A stretch of 43,107 nt of DNA from JBMYQA01 sp049600855. Lineage in GTDB: Bacteria > Bacteroidota > Bacteroidia > Cytophagales > Flammeovirgaceae. Shown here piece by piece: positions 1 through 9,541 of the stretch. The notes under the pieces are model-generated. The model ran no database searches and was not told where the DNA came from. It saw only the letters and a list, made by a program, of their open reading frames with translations. Both the position numbers and the translations under genes were made by a program. Position 1 is the first letter of the stretch. Each line of letters opens with the position of its first letter. The stretch covers positions 1 to 43,107 of the forward strand of contig JBMYQA010000013.1 of assembly GCA_049600855.1 (NCBI GenBank). Direction: 5' to 3'.

Positions 1-2835
1 ATAAAAGTAAATACCTTAAACCGAATTGCTCAGCGAAGCACTTCCGTATCTCGTGAACAATCCATTGCTTATGCGAAGCAAGCACGTATACTGAGTGACT
101 CTTTGGATTATCCGCGTGGAGTGATTACAGCCGATTACCTGTTAAGTGTAGTGGATGGGAATCATGAAAAAATATTATACTACAGCCGATTGTTACTTAC
201 AATTTTGAAATCGGAAGGAGTAGCTGCACGCGATATGGTCGAAACTTATTTAGATGTAGGTACAGCGTATTTAGATGTGGGCAAAGTGGATAGTGGGTTG
301 ATCAATTTTGAGAAAGGCATTGAGCTGGCTAAAGAAAATGGATTAATCAAATTTGTTGGCTCTGGGCATATCAAAATGGGGGCCACTTATTACCGACAAG
401 GGAATTATGAAAAAGCGATTAGCTCATTTTATGAAGCCTTAGCAATCGCAGAAGAGCATAAAGATCAAGCACTCACAGTGATTGTAAAGCGTAGGCTTGG
501 CGATATTTATCGAAAGCTGGGCGAGCATCAAAAAGCACGAGAATCTTATTTTGATGGTTTAAAATTGATTGATGAAAAGCAAAATGCGGTATTAAAAGCC
601 ATTTTATACGGTTCTATCGCATCTGTTTATAGTTTAGAAGGAAATTATGAAGCGTCTTTAGTTTATCACGGTAAGAGTTTAGAAGTGTTTGAACGCTTAG
701 GAAATAAGCGAAATATAGCCGCGGCATTACATAATATCGGTTATTTATACAAGGAACAAAATCAATTGGATAAAGCACTCGACTATTACCTACGTAGCCT
801 AAAATTGATCGAGGAAATTCAAAATAAATATGGAATGGGCGTGAGCTATGAGGCAATTGCGGGAATATACCTGTTACAAAACCAGCCAAGCCAAGCCATT
901 ACGTATTTAGAAAAAAGCCTTGCTATTGCTCAGGCGATTGGCGATACCGCTCAATTACAATCCGTTTATGCTGCATTAGCTGACGCACATCAGCTAAATA
1001 AAGACTTCGAAAAAGCATTGGATTTTTATAAGCAGGCAGTCGTGATGAAAGATTCGCTAGAAGGTAAAGAATCTCGCAAACAAATTGCAGATTTAGAATC
1101 TACCTATGAACTGAACAAAAAAGAACAAGAAATTCAATTGCTGAATCAAGATCAGCAGTTAAAGCAGCAGCAGCGAAATATTTTAATTGTGCTCTTGCTG
1201 CTCATTTTTGTGATTGCGGGATTGGTTTACAGCAGGCAACGCCTGAAAATGAGAAAGAGCCAAGAGCTGTTGGAAAAAGAACGAGAGGTTGATCAACTCA
1301 AAACGCGTTTTTTTACCAATATATCTCATGAGTTTCGAACGCCATTAACTCTGATTATGGGGGTAAATCAGCAAATGCAGGAACAGTTCACAAATCCTAA
1401 AATCAAGGATTTACTGCAACTTTCTTCGCGAAATGTGAAGCGTTTGCAGCAATTAATCAATCAGTTGTTAGATATTTCGAAGTTGGAGTCGGGTAAAATG
1501 GCTTTAAATTTAGAAGAACTTGATGTGGTAGAATACATTAAAATCCTCACTGGGGCAATGGATTCCTTAGCGCAACAAAAAGGAGTAAGCTTACATTTTG
1601 AAAGCAGCATAGATCGTTTACCCATGCGAGCTGATCGAGATAAAATGGAGAAAATGGTGACTAACCTGATTGCTAATGCGATTAAGTTTACAGAGGCAGG
1701 TGGACAAGTCTGTGTGCTGTTGAGTAAATCAAATGGAATGTTCACTATTGAAGTAAAAGACACTGGAATTGGCATTTCCCCTGAGCATCAACAACATATC
1801 TTTAATCGTTTTTATCAAACGGATGATTCCAATACAAAAAATCAGGAAGGAACAGGGATTGGATTAACTTTAGTAAAGGAGTTGGTTACGCTGCATCAAG
1901 GAGATATTCTACTGAACAGTATAGTTGGGGAAGGATCGAGCTTTACCTTATCCATTCCACTCAAGCCTTATGAACTGTCGCATGAGCCTACATCGTTAGC
2001 AAATGTAGCCATAACAGAACAAGAATTGGTGTTGGATGCCATCATAGAAAGTGGCGCTGTGCTGGATGAAAACCATGAAGGTGCTAAAATCCTCATTGTA
2101 GAAGACAATCCTGATCTGCACGAGTTTATAAAGCAATACTTGGTTGATTATCAGGTGTTTTCAGCGTTTAATGGAATGGAAGGATTGGATAAGGCAATTG
2201 AAGTCATACCCGATCTGATTATTAGTGATGTGATGATGCCTGAAAAAGATGGGTATCAATTGTGTGCGGAGATTAAGAAGGATATGCGGACGAGTCATAT
2301 TCCTGTGATTTTGCTTACAGCTAAAGCGGGGCAAGAGTCAAAGTATCAAGGATTGGAAACAGGAGCGGATGATTACCTCATTAAGCCGTTTGATACCAAA
2401 GAACTAAGTTTAAAAGTCCGTAATATCATTGAATCTCGGAAACAAATGCGTTTGCGCTTTTCGGAATCAACGCAATTTAAACCTGCTGAAATTGGTCATA
2501 ACTCAGCCGATCAGCGATTTATGGAACAGGTTTTGGCTGTATTGGAAACGCATTATAAGGATGAGCAGTTTAATGTTGATCAGTTTGCTGCTGAAGTAGG
2601 CGTGAGCCGATCGTTACTGAATTCGAAATTACAAGCCCTCATTAGTCAATCGACCAATAAGTTTATTCAATCATTTCGTTTGCAAAAGGCGGAGGAGTTA
2701 TTAAAAACTACGGATTTACAGGTGGCTGAGATTGCTTTTCAAATTGGTTTTAACAGTTCTTCCTATTTTGTGAAGTGCTTTCGGACAAAATATGGCAAAA
2801 CGCCTAAGCAGTTTGCCGAATCGCTTATAAACTAA
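1..2835 (+). CDS. Hybrid sensor: TPR - TM - histidine kinase - receiver - AraC (5' partial)
   Basis: The frame is open from base 1, so the gene begins outside the window; the TTG at 103 is not its start. This is a single-chain two-component regulator. TPR-like helical repeats fill about nt 60-1080, then comes a short coiled coil and one membrane segment (about nt 1175-1232). The HisKA H-box ISHEFRTP has its His codon at 1327-1329. The ATPase shows the N-box ANAIKF, DTGIGIS and GTGIGL. The receiver begins at KILIVEDN (about nt 2086), with the phospho-acceptor Asp in ISDVMMP at 2227-2229 and the Lys in LIKPFD. An AraC-type helix-turn-helix domain (about nt 2560-2830) ends the protein. In this architecture the TPR part would sense a signal in the periplasm and the AraC part would bind DNA. 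The target is unknown. The Asp, His and ATP-binding motifs are all intact. It converges on hslU across a hairpin. Confidence 0.93.
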   Translation: MKVNTLNRIAQRSTSVSREQSIAYAKQARILSDSLDYPRGVITADYLLSVVDGNHEKILYYSRLLLTILKSEGVAARDMVETYLDVGTAYLDVGKVDSGLINFEKGIELAKENGLIKFVGSGHIKMGATYYRQGNYEKAISSFYEALAIAEEHKDQALTVIVKRRLGDIYRKLGEHQKARESYFDGLKLIDEKQNAVLKAILYGSIASVYSLEGNYEASLVYHGKSLEVFERLGNKRNIAAALHNIGYLYKEQNQLDKALDYYLRSLKLIEEIQNKYGMGVSYEAIAGIYLLQNQPSQAITYLEKSLAIAQAIGDTAQLQSVYAALADAHQLNKDFEKALDFYKQAVVMKDSLEGKESRKQIADLESTYELNKKEQEIQLLNQDQQLKQQQRNILIVLLLLIFVIAGLVYSRQRLKMRKSQELLEKEREVDQLKTRFFTNISHEFRTPLTLIMGVNQQMQEQFTNPKIKDLLQLSSRNVKRLQQLINQLLDISKLESGKMALNLEELDVVEYIKILTGAMDSLAQQKGVSLHFESSIDRLPMRADRDKMEKMVTNLIANAIKFTEAGGQVCVLLSKSNGMFTIEVKDTGIGISPEHQQHIFNRFYQTDDSNTKNQEGTGIGLTLVKELVTLHQGDILLNSIVGEGSSFTLSIPLKPYELSHEPTSLANVAITEQELVLDAIIESGAVLDENHEGAKILIVEDNPDLHEFIKQYLVDYQVFSAFNGMEGLDKAIEVIPDLIISDVMMPEKDGYQLCAEIKKDMRTSHIPVILLTAKAGQESKYQGLETGADDYLIKPFDTKELSLKVRNIIESRKQMRLRFSESTQFKPAEIGHNSADQRFMEQVLAVLETHYKDEQFNVDQFAAEVGVSRSLLNSKLQALISQSTNKFIQSFRLQKAEELLKTTDLQVAEIAFQIGFNSSSYFVKCFRTKYGKTPKQFAESLIN

Positions 2836-2864
2836 GGGCTGATTAGCAATACTAACCAGCCCTT
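2834..2864. terminator. Hairpin between convergent genes
   Basis: The arms AAGGGCTG and CAGCCCTT, extended by TTAG/CTAA after one mismatch, enclose a CAATA loop. The hairpin sits exactly between the stop of the hybrid regulator and the stop of hslU. It is followed by an A-tract rather than T's on the plus strand, so I call it a shared terminator on position and stem strength only. Confidence 0.55.
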
Positions 2865-2871
2865 AAAAAAA

Positions 2872-4272
2872 TTATAGAATATATTCATTCAAATCTTTAT
2901 TCGTCACTAAGCCACTCAGTCGTTCACTTACCATGTCTCTGGTGATGGAGATTTTGGCATTGGGTCCGATGGTATCGGGCACATCGAACAAGAATTCATT
3001 CAGCAGGTGACTGACTACCGTATGTAATCGTCTGGCGCCAATATTTTCAACCTCTGCATTAATTTGGAAAGCAAGCTCTGCAATTTCTTCTAGTGCATCA
3101 TCTTGGAAAGTCAGTTCTACACTTTCAGACTCGAATAATGCGCTGTATTGTTTTGTTAATGCATTTTTAGGGGCTTTCAAGATTTGGTAGAAATCGTCCT
3201 TCGTGAGGTTGTTTAATTCCACACGAATTGGGAATCGACCTTGAAGCTCGGGAATGAGGTCAGACGGTTTTGATACGTGGAAGGCACCAGCCGAAACGAA
3301 AAGAATGTGATCGGTATTGATTACGCCATATTTTGTGTTTACCGCACTTCCTTCAACAATGGGAAGCAAATCGCGCTGAACACCTTCTCGACTCACATCA
3401 GGGCCACTTCCTTTAGAAGAGCTCACCGCAATTTTGTCGATCTCATCAATGAAGATAATGCCCATATTTTCCGTTTTTTGGATGGCAATTTCCTTCACTT
3501 CATCCATGTCAATGAGTTTGGCACTCTCTTCTTCCATCAAAATTTTGCGCGCTTCTGCAATGGGAAGTTTACGCTTTTTCTGCTTTTTAGGCATCATCCC
3601 ACTAATCATTTCCTGAATATTCATCATGGAAACTTCATCAATAGGTCCGCCTACAACTCCTACATTATTCGATGCATTTCCTTCAATCGTAATTTCGATT
3701 TTGGTATCTTCTAATTCTCCTTTTTGAAGTTTTTCGCGGAATAATTCTCGCGTGCGTTCTTTTAAATCTTCTTCACTCGTTAAACCGCCATCCAATGTAT
3801 TTATTACTGAACGGGCATGATTGGTTTTAGCAGGAGGAACTAAGGTGTTTAGGATAATTTCTTCAACTGCTTCAGCAGCTTTCTCTTTTACTTCCTGTTT
3901 CTTTTGGGTTTTTACGAGATTGACAGATTGTTCCATCAAGTCGCGAACCATACTTTCTACATCGCGGCCAACATACCCAACTTCTGTAAATTTAGAAGCT
4001 TCCACTTTTACAAAAGGAGCGTTGGCAATTTTGGCTAGCCTGCGGGCAATTTCCGTTTTACCTACACCCGTTGCTCCAATCATCAAGATATTATTGGGCA
4101 TAATCTCTTTTTGAATGTCTTCAGGAGCATTCATTCGTCTCCAACGGTTACGCAGTGCAATGGCTACGTTTCGTTTTGCGGCATCTTGCCCAATGATGTA
4201 TTTGTCAAGCTCACTCACAATTTGCTTGGGAGTAAGGTTTGCGATTAATGCTAAATCTTCTCTAATCTTCAT
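2872..4272 (-). CDS. hslU: ATP-dependent protease ATPase subunit HslU
   Basis: HslU is the AAA+ unfoldase ring that feeds substrates into the HslV peptidase in the cytoplasm. At 466 aa it is a normal family length. Visible motifs are Walker A GATGVGKT (residues 66-73), the pore loop GYVG (99-102), the charged inserted I-domain (about 110-240), Walker B IIFIDEID (272-279), and the C-terminal tail ending LNEYIL, which in the family docks into HslV. The N-terminal LTPKQIVSELDKYIIGQ is the usual family start, so the ATG at 4272 is secure. No hslV lies beside it in this window, so HslV, if present, must be encoded elsewhere. It is downstream of murF and porQ in the same direction, 127 bp after porQ, so co-transcription is possible. 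Confidence 0.97.
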   Translation of the reverse strand: MKIREDLALIANLTPKQIVSELDKYIIGQDAAKRNVAIALRNRWRRMNAPEDIQKEIMPNNILMIGATGVGKTEIARRLAKIANAPFVKVEASKFTEVGYVGRDVESMVRDLMEQSVNLVKTQKKQEVKEKAAEAVEEIILNTLVPPAKTNHARSVINTLDGGLTSEEDLKERTRELFREKLQKGELEDTKIEITIEGNASNNVGVVGGPIDEVSMMNIQEMISGMMPKKQKKRKLPIAEARKILMEEESAKLIDMDEVKEIAIQKTENMGIIFIDEIDKIAVSSSKGSGPDVSREGVQRDLLPIVEGSAVNTKYGVINTDHILFVSAGAFHVSKPSDLIPELQGRFPIRVELNNLTKDDFYQILKAPKNALTKQYSALFESESVELTFQDDALEEIAELAFQINAEVENIGARRLHTVVSHLLNEFLFDVPDTIGPNAKISITRDMVSERLSGLVTNKDLNEYIL

Positions 4273-4399
4273 ATCTTACTTAATTCCGGTAAAGCTGTAG
4301 AAAGTCATTCATCATATACTTACCCAACTCAAATTAACGGATAATTGTTAAAACTACTAATATATCTTTCTGGGTGACTTTATTGCTTAACGATTGTGC

Positions 4400-5458
4400 T
4401 CAATTGATGACTCTTTTCTTTTTAAAGATGTCTTTGGTATTGAGTGTTACAGTAAATGCGTTTACACCTCCTCCAACAAATTGAGTATTCCTTGAATAAG
4501 CTACTTCTAATTTTTTGATGCGAATCATAAAACCAAAAGAAAAGCCCACCATAGCTTGCCTAGATTCAATGGCGAGTTCCCTCCGTTTGAGGAAATTATA
4601 CCCGAACCTTAAGTTCAGGTTTTTACTGAACACAAATTCCCCTCCAAGCGTGAAGTGCCTTGACAATTTGTCAGTAAAACTTGCCTTTTCATCTAAAGGA
4701 TTGCCTAAAGCGTCTACTTTACCATCATCCGAAGGGTCATCAAAGGCAATGTCAAATTGTTGTAACTGATTGGCCGTGATGGAGAAACGCAATGGCATGC
4801 GTTGGGGCTTAAACGATAAACCCAATTGAATGTCTAAAGGCATGCTAAATTCCTGACTTGGTGTAAAAGAGCCTAGTGAAAATCCCAAGTTTCTGATCAC
4901 CAGTCCAAATTTAAAATCTTTTTTAGGATGGATAAACACACTGCCCACATCTAAAAACACACCACTCGCTCGATAAGTGTCTAACGAAGCTTGAGCTAAT
5001 TTCAGGTTTGCCCCCAACGCAAAATGCTCAATTTTGCGCGCATGAGAAATGGTTACAGCTAATTCACTTCCTTGAAAGGTGCCCGTTACTTGGCCTAAGG
5101 CATTGGTTTGATCAAAGGTGCCGTAGGAAATGTTTTGGACATTTATTCCCCATAAACCTGCTTTTTTGAAGGAATGTGCATAGCTAATGGCTGAGCTATG
5201 TACATCGGCAAAGTAGGGATAATAACTCACCGATAATTTGTTCGCTACAGAATCGACCAATAGGGCAGGGTTGGAGGTCATCATATTTACATCTTGGTCT
5301 GATGAGGTGATGTTTTGTCCGCCTAAAGCAATGGTTCTAGCATGAGTAGGTAGGTTTAAGAACCCAAAGCTGGTGCTGCCACCGAGTTGGGCAAAACAGG
5401 ATAGTGCCACGAGGTTACCAAGGAGTAATAAGCCTACTTTTTGAACTGTTTTTGTCAT
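4400..5458 (-). CDS. porQ: Type IX secretion system protein PorQ
   Basis: PorQ is an outer-membrane beta-barrel of the Bacteroidota type IX secretion system. In the best studied species it works with PorU, PorV and PorZ in attaching cargo to the cell surface. The sequence has a signal peptide (about residues 1-24, ending CFAQ) followed by the family pattern GFLNLPTHARTIALGG, SNPALL and alternating beta-strand segments to the end. I start it at the ATG at 5458 (MTKTVQK); the upstream TTG at 5464 adds only two residues. The length, 352 aa, suits the family. It lies 43 bp after murF, which suggests co-transcription, and no other Por gene is in the window, in keeping with the scattered T9SS genes of this phylum. 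Confidence 0.9.
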   Translation of the reverse strand: MTKTVQKVGLLLLGNLVALSCFAQLGGSTSFGFLNLPTHARTIALGGQNITSSDQDVNMMTSNPALLVDSVANKLSVSYYPYFADVHSSAISYAHSFKKAGLWGINVQNISYGTFDQTNALGQVTGTFQGSELAVTISHARKIEHFALGANLKLAQASLDTYRASGVFLDVGSVFIHPKKDFKFGLVIRNLGFSLGSFTPSQEFSMPLDIQLGLSFKPQRMPLRFSITANQLQQFDIAFDDPSDDGKVDALGNPLDEKASFTDKLSRHFTLGGEFVFSKNLNLRFGYNFLKRRELAIESRQAMVGFSFGFMIRIKKLEVAYSRNTQFVGGGVNAFTVTLNTKDIFKKKRVIN

Positions 5459-5507
5459 AATCAACCTGATTTAGGTACTGTAATGTGGGACAATTGAATG
5501 GGCGTTG

Positions 5508-6788
5508 TTAGTCAATCCATTCCAATAAAGTTTCCAAGCCGATGCCTCGCGAACCTTTCATTAAAACAAAAGCATTTTCAATAGGATGTGTTCGTAAATA
5601 ATCTTCTAATTCCGATTTGTGTTCAAAAAATAGTTGCTGGCCGTCTTGTACTTGGTAAAACTCCTTCCCACAAAATAATACTTGATGAATGGGTAACTGC
5701 TTTGCCAGTTCCACCATCTCTTTGTGTTCGACTTTACTGATACGACCTAATTCCAACATGTCTCCAAGGATGGCAATTTTATAACGATCTGTATCTATTG
5801 CATCTAAACTTTCTAAGGCTGCTTTCATCGAAGAGGGGTTCGCATTGTACGCATCTAAGATGATGGTAGCTGTGGCCTTTTCAATAATTTGAGAACGATT
5901 ATTTTTAGGCGTATATTCTTGAATGGCTTGATGAATAAGCGGTGCTGGAATGTTGAAGAATTTACCTATACAAGCTACGGTCTGAATGTTATCGAAATTG
6001 TATTTGCCAAAGAGTTGTGTTTGGATAACCTGACCACTTTCGGTTTTGTATTTAATGAAAGGATTAGTTTCGAGAAAGGTCAGGTTGGAAAAATCCCCCA
6101 CTGATCCGTAAAATATGGGATTTCTAAATCGCTTCGCCATATTTTTGAGAATAGGATCTGCGGAATGGATGAAGGGAACTCCCTGATGTTGTATCAAGTA
6201 ATGAAATAATTCACTTTTTGCGCGAATATTTCCTTCAAAACTGCCAAATCCCTCAATATGATCTTTGCCAATATTGGTGATTAAGCCATGTGTTGGGTGG
6301 GCAATTTCACAAAGTTCTGTCACATCACCCAATTGATTATCGCCCATTTCAATAATGGCGAGTTCCGTATTGGTAGGCATCGCCAGTAAGGTAAGCGGAA
6401 CACCAATGTGATTATTAAAATTGCCCGCAGTGGCCCAAGTAGTGAAATAGTTACTACAAATGCCATACAGCAATTCTTTGGTCGTGGTCTTTCCATTGCT
6501 TCCTGTAATGGCAATCACAGGAATATTAAATTGCATTCGGTGGTGATGTGCCAAATCTTGCAATGCTTTTAAACCATCTTGCACCAGTACCACACGATCA
6601 TCAATCACATAATCAGCTTCATCGACTAGTACGGCACTGACTCCTGCATCTAAGGCTTTTTGTGCAAACTGATTTCCGTTAAAGTTGGGGCCTTTTAAAG
6701 CAATAAATAATTCTCCTCCTTTTAGGTTTCTGGTGTCAGTAGATACGCCTGTGCTTGCTTGGAAAAGTGAATAGATTTGGTCGATCAT
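5508..6788 (-). CDS. murF: UDP-N-acetylmuramoyl-tripeptide--D-Ala-D-Ala ligase
   Basis: MurF adds D-alanyl-D-alanine to the UDP-MurNAc tripeptide, the last cytoplasmic step of peptidoglycan precursor synthesis. The N-terminal motif STDTRNLKGGELFIALKG binds UDP, the ATP loop is ITGSNGKTTTKE (residues 94-105), and the central domain carries NFNNHIGVPLT, EMGDNQLGD and the conserved NRSQI and ILDAYNANPSSM near the C-terminal domain. The ATG at 6788 (MIDQIYSLF) is preferred over the TTG at 6803 because it gives the usual family N-terminus. At 426 aa it is complete. It is separated from the upstream gene by a strong terminator and probably starts the murF-porQ(-hslU) transcript. Confidence 0.96.
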   Translation of the reverse strand: MIDQIYSLFQASTGVSTDTRNLKGGELFIALKGPNFNGNQFAQKALDAGVSAVLVDEADYVIDDRVVLVQDGLKALQDLAHHHRMQFNIPVIAITGSNGKTTTKELLYGICSNYFTTWATAGNFNNHIGVPLTLLAMPTNTELAIIEMGDNQLGDVTELCEIAHPTHGLITNIGKDHIEGFGSFEGNIRAKSELFHYLIQHQGVPFIHSADPILKNMAKRFRNPIFYGSVGDFSNLTFLETNPFIKYKTESGQVIQTQLFGKYNFDNIQTVACIGKFFNIPAPLIHQAIQEYTPKNNRSQIIEKATATIILDAYNANPSSMKAALESLDAIDTDRYKIAILGDMLELGRISKVEHKEMVELAKQLPIHQVLFCGKEFYQVQDGQQLFFEHKSELEDYLRTHPIENAFVLMKGSRGIGLETLLEWID

Positions 6789-6830
6789 TGAATTGAAAAG
6801 CAATAAAATTTAGACAAGATGTGAGGACAC

Positions 6831-6858
6831 AAAAAAAGCCCTGTAGTTTCACAGGGCT
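6831..6858 (-). terminator. Intrinsic terminator after the 6881-7759 gene
   Basis: Read on the minus strand, AGCCCTGT and ACAGGGCT form a perfect 8-bp stem with a 6-nt loop, followed directly by a run of seven T's. It ends the transcript of the barrel-like gene just before murF. Confidence 0.93.
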
Positions 6859-6880
6859 AATATAGTATTTTGAATAGGAT

Positions 6881-7759
6881 TTATTTACCAATCCGTACAG
6901 TGAGTTTTCCGAATGGTAATACTTCCGTGTTTTCATCTAAGGTAAAATAACCTGAAGCAAACGGCACCATTATACCTGCATCAAGTGCGAGGTGCGAAAT
7001 GAAGAAACGCAATCCGCCAGAAACTAATCCAATAGAATCGTTGCTATCTACTGGAGAAATCAGGTTATCGGTGATGAGTGCAAAGTTGTTGGCAAAACGC
7101 AATTTTCCGCCAATAATAAATGCTGGGTAAGGAATTAATTCGTCATTGATAAAGCCATAAGCAATACCAGCAGATGCATGGATATCGTCTGTACCTAAAG
7201 ATGCCGATACATAGGCCAAGCCTCCTGTTAAGGTGTTGAATCGCGCGACTAATCCTCCAGCTGCTAGGCAGAAATGATCTGTAATGGGAATGGATACTTT
7301 TAATCGGCCAAAAATTGGGAAGTCTTTCAATCCATCGGCAAAAAAAGCACCAGCACCCACAGAAAAGCTTTCGGTGATGGCGTAATCTAGTGAAACAAAA
7401 GATGCGGCATTTGCCCGCACATATAAATTGGCTTTTTCATAGGGAAATGAGGAAGCAATTAATAAGTATTCGCCATTAAATGGGTTATTCAAGTCATACT
7501 TCGATTTTCGGGCTTCTTGGGTAATAGACTTTATTTCTGCTTTACTAAATTCTAATTGTTGGTTAGCAGGGGTTAAAATGGTGATGGTTTCTTCATTGGG
7601 GCCAGCTTCTAATAGTTTTCCTTTCCAGATTTCGCCAGAATGCATTGTAAGTACCATTTTGGGATACTTTAGCTCGGCATATTCAGGTGCTTTTTCGGCA
7701 TGAAGCGGGAGCATAATAAAGGAGAGCAAACATAAAAACAGCGTATTGAGTAACTTCAT
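6881..7759 (-). CDS. Secreted beta-barrel-like protein of unknown function
   Basis: I do not recognise the family. The ATG at 7759 gives a classical signal peptide (MKLLNTLFLCLLSFIMLPLHA); the ORF can be extended to 7786 but only by disrupting it. After the signal there is a short beta-rich region (about residues 30-75) containing VLTMHSGEIWKGKLLE, followed by about 190 residues of glycine-rich alternating strands (for example SFSVGAGAFFAD, ITDHFCLAAGGLVARF) and a C-terminus ending KLTVRIGK. This pattern is typical of small outer-membrane barrels in Bacteroidota. The gene stands alone between two terminators, so context does not suggest a role. Confidence 0.72.
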   Translation of the reverse strand: MKLLNTLFLCLLSFIMLPLHAEKAPEYAELKYPKMVLTMHSGEIWKGKLLEAGPNEETITILTPANQQLEFSKAEIKSITQEARKSKYDLNNPFNGEYLLIASSFPYEKANLYVRANAASFVSLDYAITESFSVGAGAFFADGLKDFPIFGRLKVSIPITDHFCLAAGGLVARFNTLTGGLAYVSASLGTDDIHASAGIAYGFINDELIPYPAFIIGGKLRFANNFALITDNLISPVDSNDSIGLVSGGLRFFISHLALDAGIMVPFASGYFTLDENTEVLPFGKLTVRIGK

Positions 7760-7906
7760 AAGTCGTTGATTAGGGTGATTAAACAACTTGGGGTTGTCCT
7801 GTTAAAAATCCATTCTTTCGAAAGTAGGCTACTTTACGAAGTAATATAAAAAGGATGTATTAACAAGCCAAATGTTACGCTATACTTGGAAGTTGAAAGC
7901 AGTAGA

Positions 7907-7943
7907 TAAAAAAAATGGGGCCTTGGCAATTTACCAAGGCTCC
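7907..7943 (-). terminator. Intrinsic terminator after isocitrate dehydrogenase
   Basis: On the minus strand the stem GGAGCCTTGG / CCAAGGCCCC (one mismatch, loop of about 7 nt) is followed by ATTTTTTTT. It lies about 30 bp past the stop of the dehydrogenase gene. Confidence 0.92.
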
Positions 7944-7973
7944 AAAAACTTATGCATAAACAATCTGTATTTA

Positions 7974-9488
7974 TTATTCTCCTTGTCCCATAGAGAATCC
8001 CATTTTACCATCAAACTCATATAGGTTTTCAGTTTTAATTACATGGAAACCATTATTGTAGAGTTTGTGTAAAAGGGCAATGATATCTTCATAATCTACG
8101 GGTCTGTAAGCGGTGCTTGTTCCATTAACGTCGGTATTCGAAGAAACAAAGCGGCATCTCCAGTGATCTGTACAATACGTTTCTTCAGATCCATTAGGAT
8201 AAACCTTCACACCACGATTGGTAATCATTTTCAACTTTAACTTAAATGCATTGATGCGCGATAAGTTTTTACCAATCACATTAGGGTTTGTGCCTTTCCA
8301 ATCGATGAAGACATCAACTCCTACTAATGTTTTTTCAGTTTCTTCTCTTCGATAGCTAGGGATAACAATCGTGTCAGATCCTCTTTCCATTTGACTTACT
8401 TTCAAATGTTTAGGGAGCTGGCCTAAGTTTGAAATCACAGCTTCTGCAAATTCACTGGTCGAAACCTTTTTTGTACTCGTAGCTTCCTGATAAATATCTG
8501 CAGTATGATATCCTTGCTCTATGGTGGTTAGCAGCGCGTTTTTAATCTTATTCGCAACATTTATCTGACCTACATGTGCCAACATCATGATGGCTGCGTT
8601 AATTAAACCAGATGGATTGGCGATGTTTTTTCCAGCAATATCAGGTGCAGAACCATGAATGGCTTCGAACATGGCAACGTTAGTTCCAATATTTGCAGAA
8701 CCTGCTAGTCCTACTGAACCTGCAATTTCCGCCACAATGTCAGAAACGATGTCACCATAAAGGTTTGAAGTGACAATTACATCATAGTTTTCTGGTTTTG
8801 CTGCTAAGCGAGCCGCACCAATGTCGATAATTTGCGTTTCACTTTCGATCTCTGGATATTCTGCTGAAATTTCTTTAAACACTTGGTGGAAAAGACCATC
8901 AGTTAATTTCATGATGTTATCTTTCACCATGCAAGTCACTTTCTTTCTGCCATAAGCTAGTGCGTATTCGAACGCATATCGTACGATTTTTTCACAGCCA
9001 GGTCTTGTGATGAGTTTCAGGCATTGTACAACATCGTGTGTTTGTTGGTGCTCAATGCCTGCATATAAATCTTCTTCATTTTCTCGGATTACCACCAAAT
9101 CCATCTTAGGGAAATGGGTGTGTACATATGGACTAAGTGAACTAACAGGGCGAATGTTTGCATACAACCCAAGCGTTTTGCGAAGTGTCACATTCAAGCT
9201 TTTATAACCTTTGCCCTGAGGCGTTGTAATCGGAGCCTTCAGAATGACCTTACTCTTATTGATAACGTCCCAAGCTTCTGAACTAATGCCAGCAGTGTTA
9301 CCTGCTAAATAAACTTGTTCCCCGATTTCTATTGGTTCTGGTTCTATATTGGCTCCTGCTGCTTGAAGTATCTTTAGTGTTGCGTCCATAATTTCTGGAC
9401 CGATGCCATCTCCATGAGCTACGGCAACTTTTAGTGCCTTCTGTGTTGTTTTTTGATTAATTTCTAGTTCTGCGATATTCACACTCAT
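7974..9488 (-). CDS. icd: Isocitrate dehydrogenase, long Thermus-type
   Basis: This enzyme oxidatively decarboxylates isocitrate to 2-oxoglutarate in the TCA cycle. The isocitrate/isopropylmalate dehydrogenase fold is shown by GDGIGPE (residues 26-32), RENEEDLYAG, VKDNIMKLTDG, the signature SNLYGDIVSD (241-250) and HGSAPDIAGKNIANPSG (278-294). About 160 further residues form the C-terminal extension known from the roughly 500-residue Thermus thermophilus type. I start at the ATG at 9488 (MSVNIAEL), because the longer form needs a TTG. The family is usually annotated as NADP-dependent, but Asp283-Ile284 occupy the positions that are Lys-Tyr in the E. coli NADP enzyme. The gene is monocistronic, with its own terminator and an inverted repeat upstream. 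Confidence 0.93.
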   Translation of the reverse strand: MSVNIAELEINQKTTQKALKVAVAHGDGIGPEIMDATLKILQAAGANIEPEPIEIGEQVYLAGNTAGISSEAWDVINKSKVILKAPITTPQGKGYKSLNVTLRKTLGLYANIRPVSSLSPYVHTHFPKMDLVVIRENEEDLYAGIEHQQTHDVVQCLKLITRPGCEKIVRYAFEYALAYGRKKVTCMVKDNIMKLTDGLFHQVFKEISAEYPEIESETQIIDIGAARLAAKPENYDVIVTSNLYGDIVSDIVAEIAGSVGLAGSANIGTNVAMFEAIHGSAPDIAGKNIANPSGLINAAIMMLAHVGQINVANKIKNALLTTIEQGYHTADIYQEATSTKKVSTSEFAEAVISNLGQLPKHLKVSQMERGSDTIVIPSYRREETEKTLVGVDVFIDWKGTNPNVIGKNLSRINAFKLKLKMITNRGVKVYPNGSEETYCTDHWRCRFVSSNTDVNGTSTAYRPVDYEDIIALLHKLYNNGFHVIKTENLYEFDGKMGFSMGQGE

Positions 9489-9541
9489 ATGTATTTTAGT
9501 TTTATGTTGATAATGCAAATATCGACAGTATTGTTCATAAA

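Noticed and set aside
103..105. TTG at 103 as the start of the left-edge regulator
   Set aside because: The same frame is open back to base 1 with TPR-like sequence (REQSIAYAKQARILSDSLDYP), so the gene extends beyond the window.
3277..3714. Plus-strand frame of 145 codons opposite hslU
   Set aside because: It is a shadow of hslU on the other strand, has no recognisable domain, and hslU motifs explain the sequence fully.
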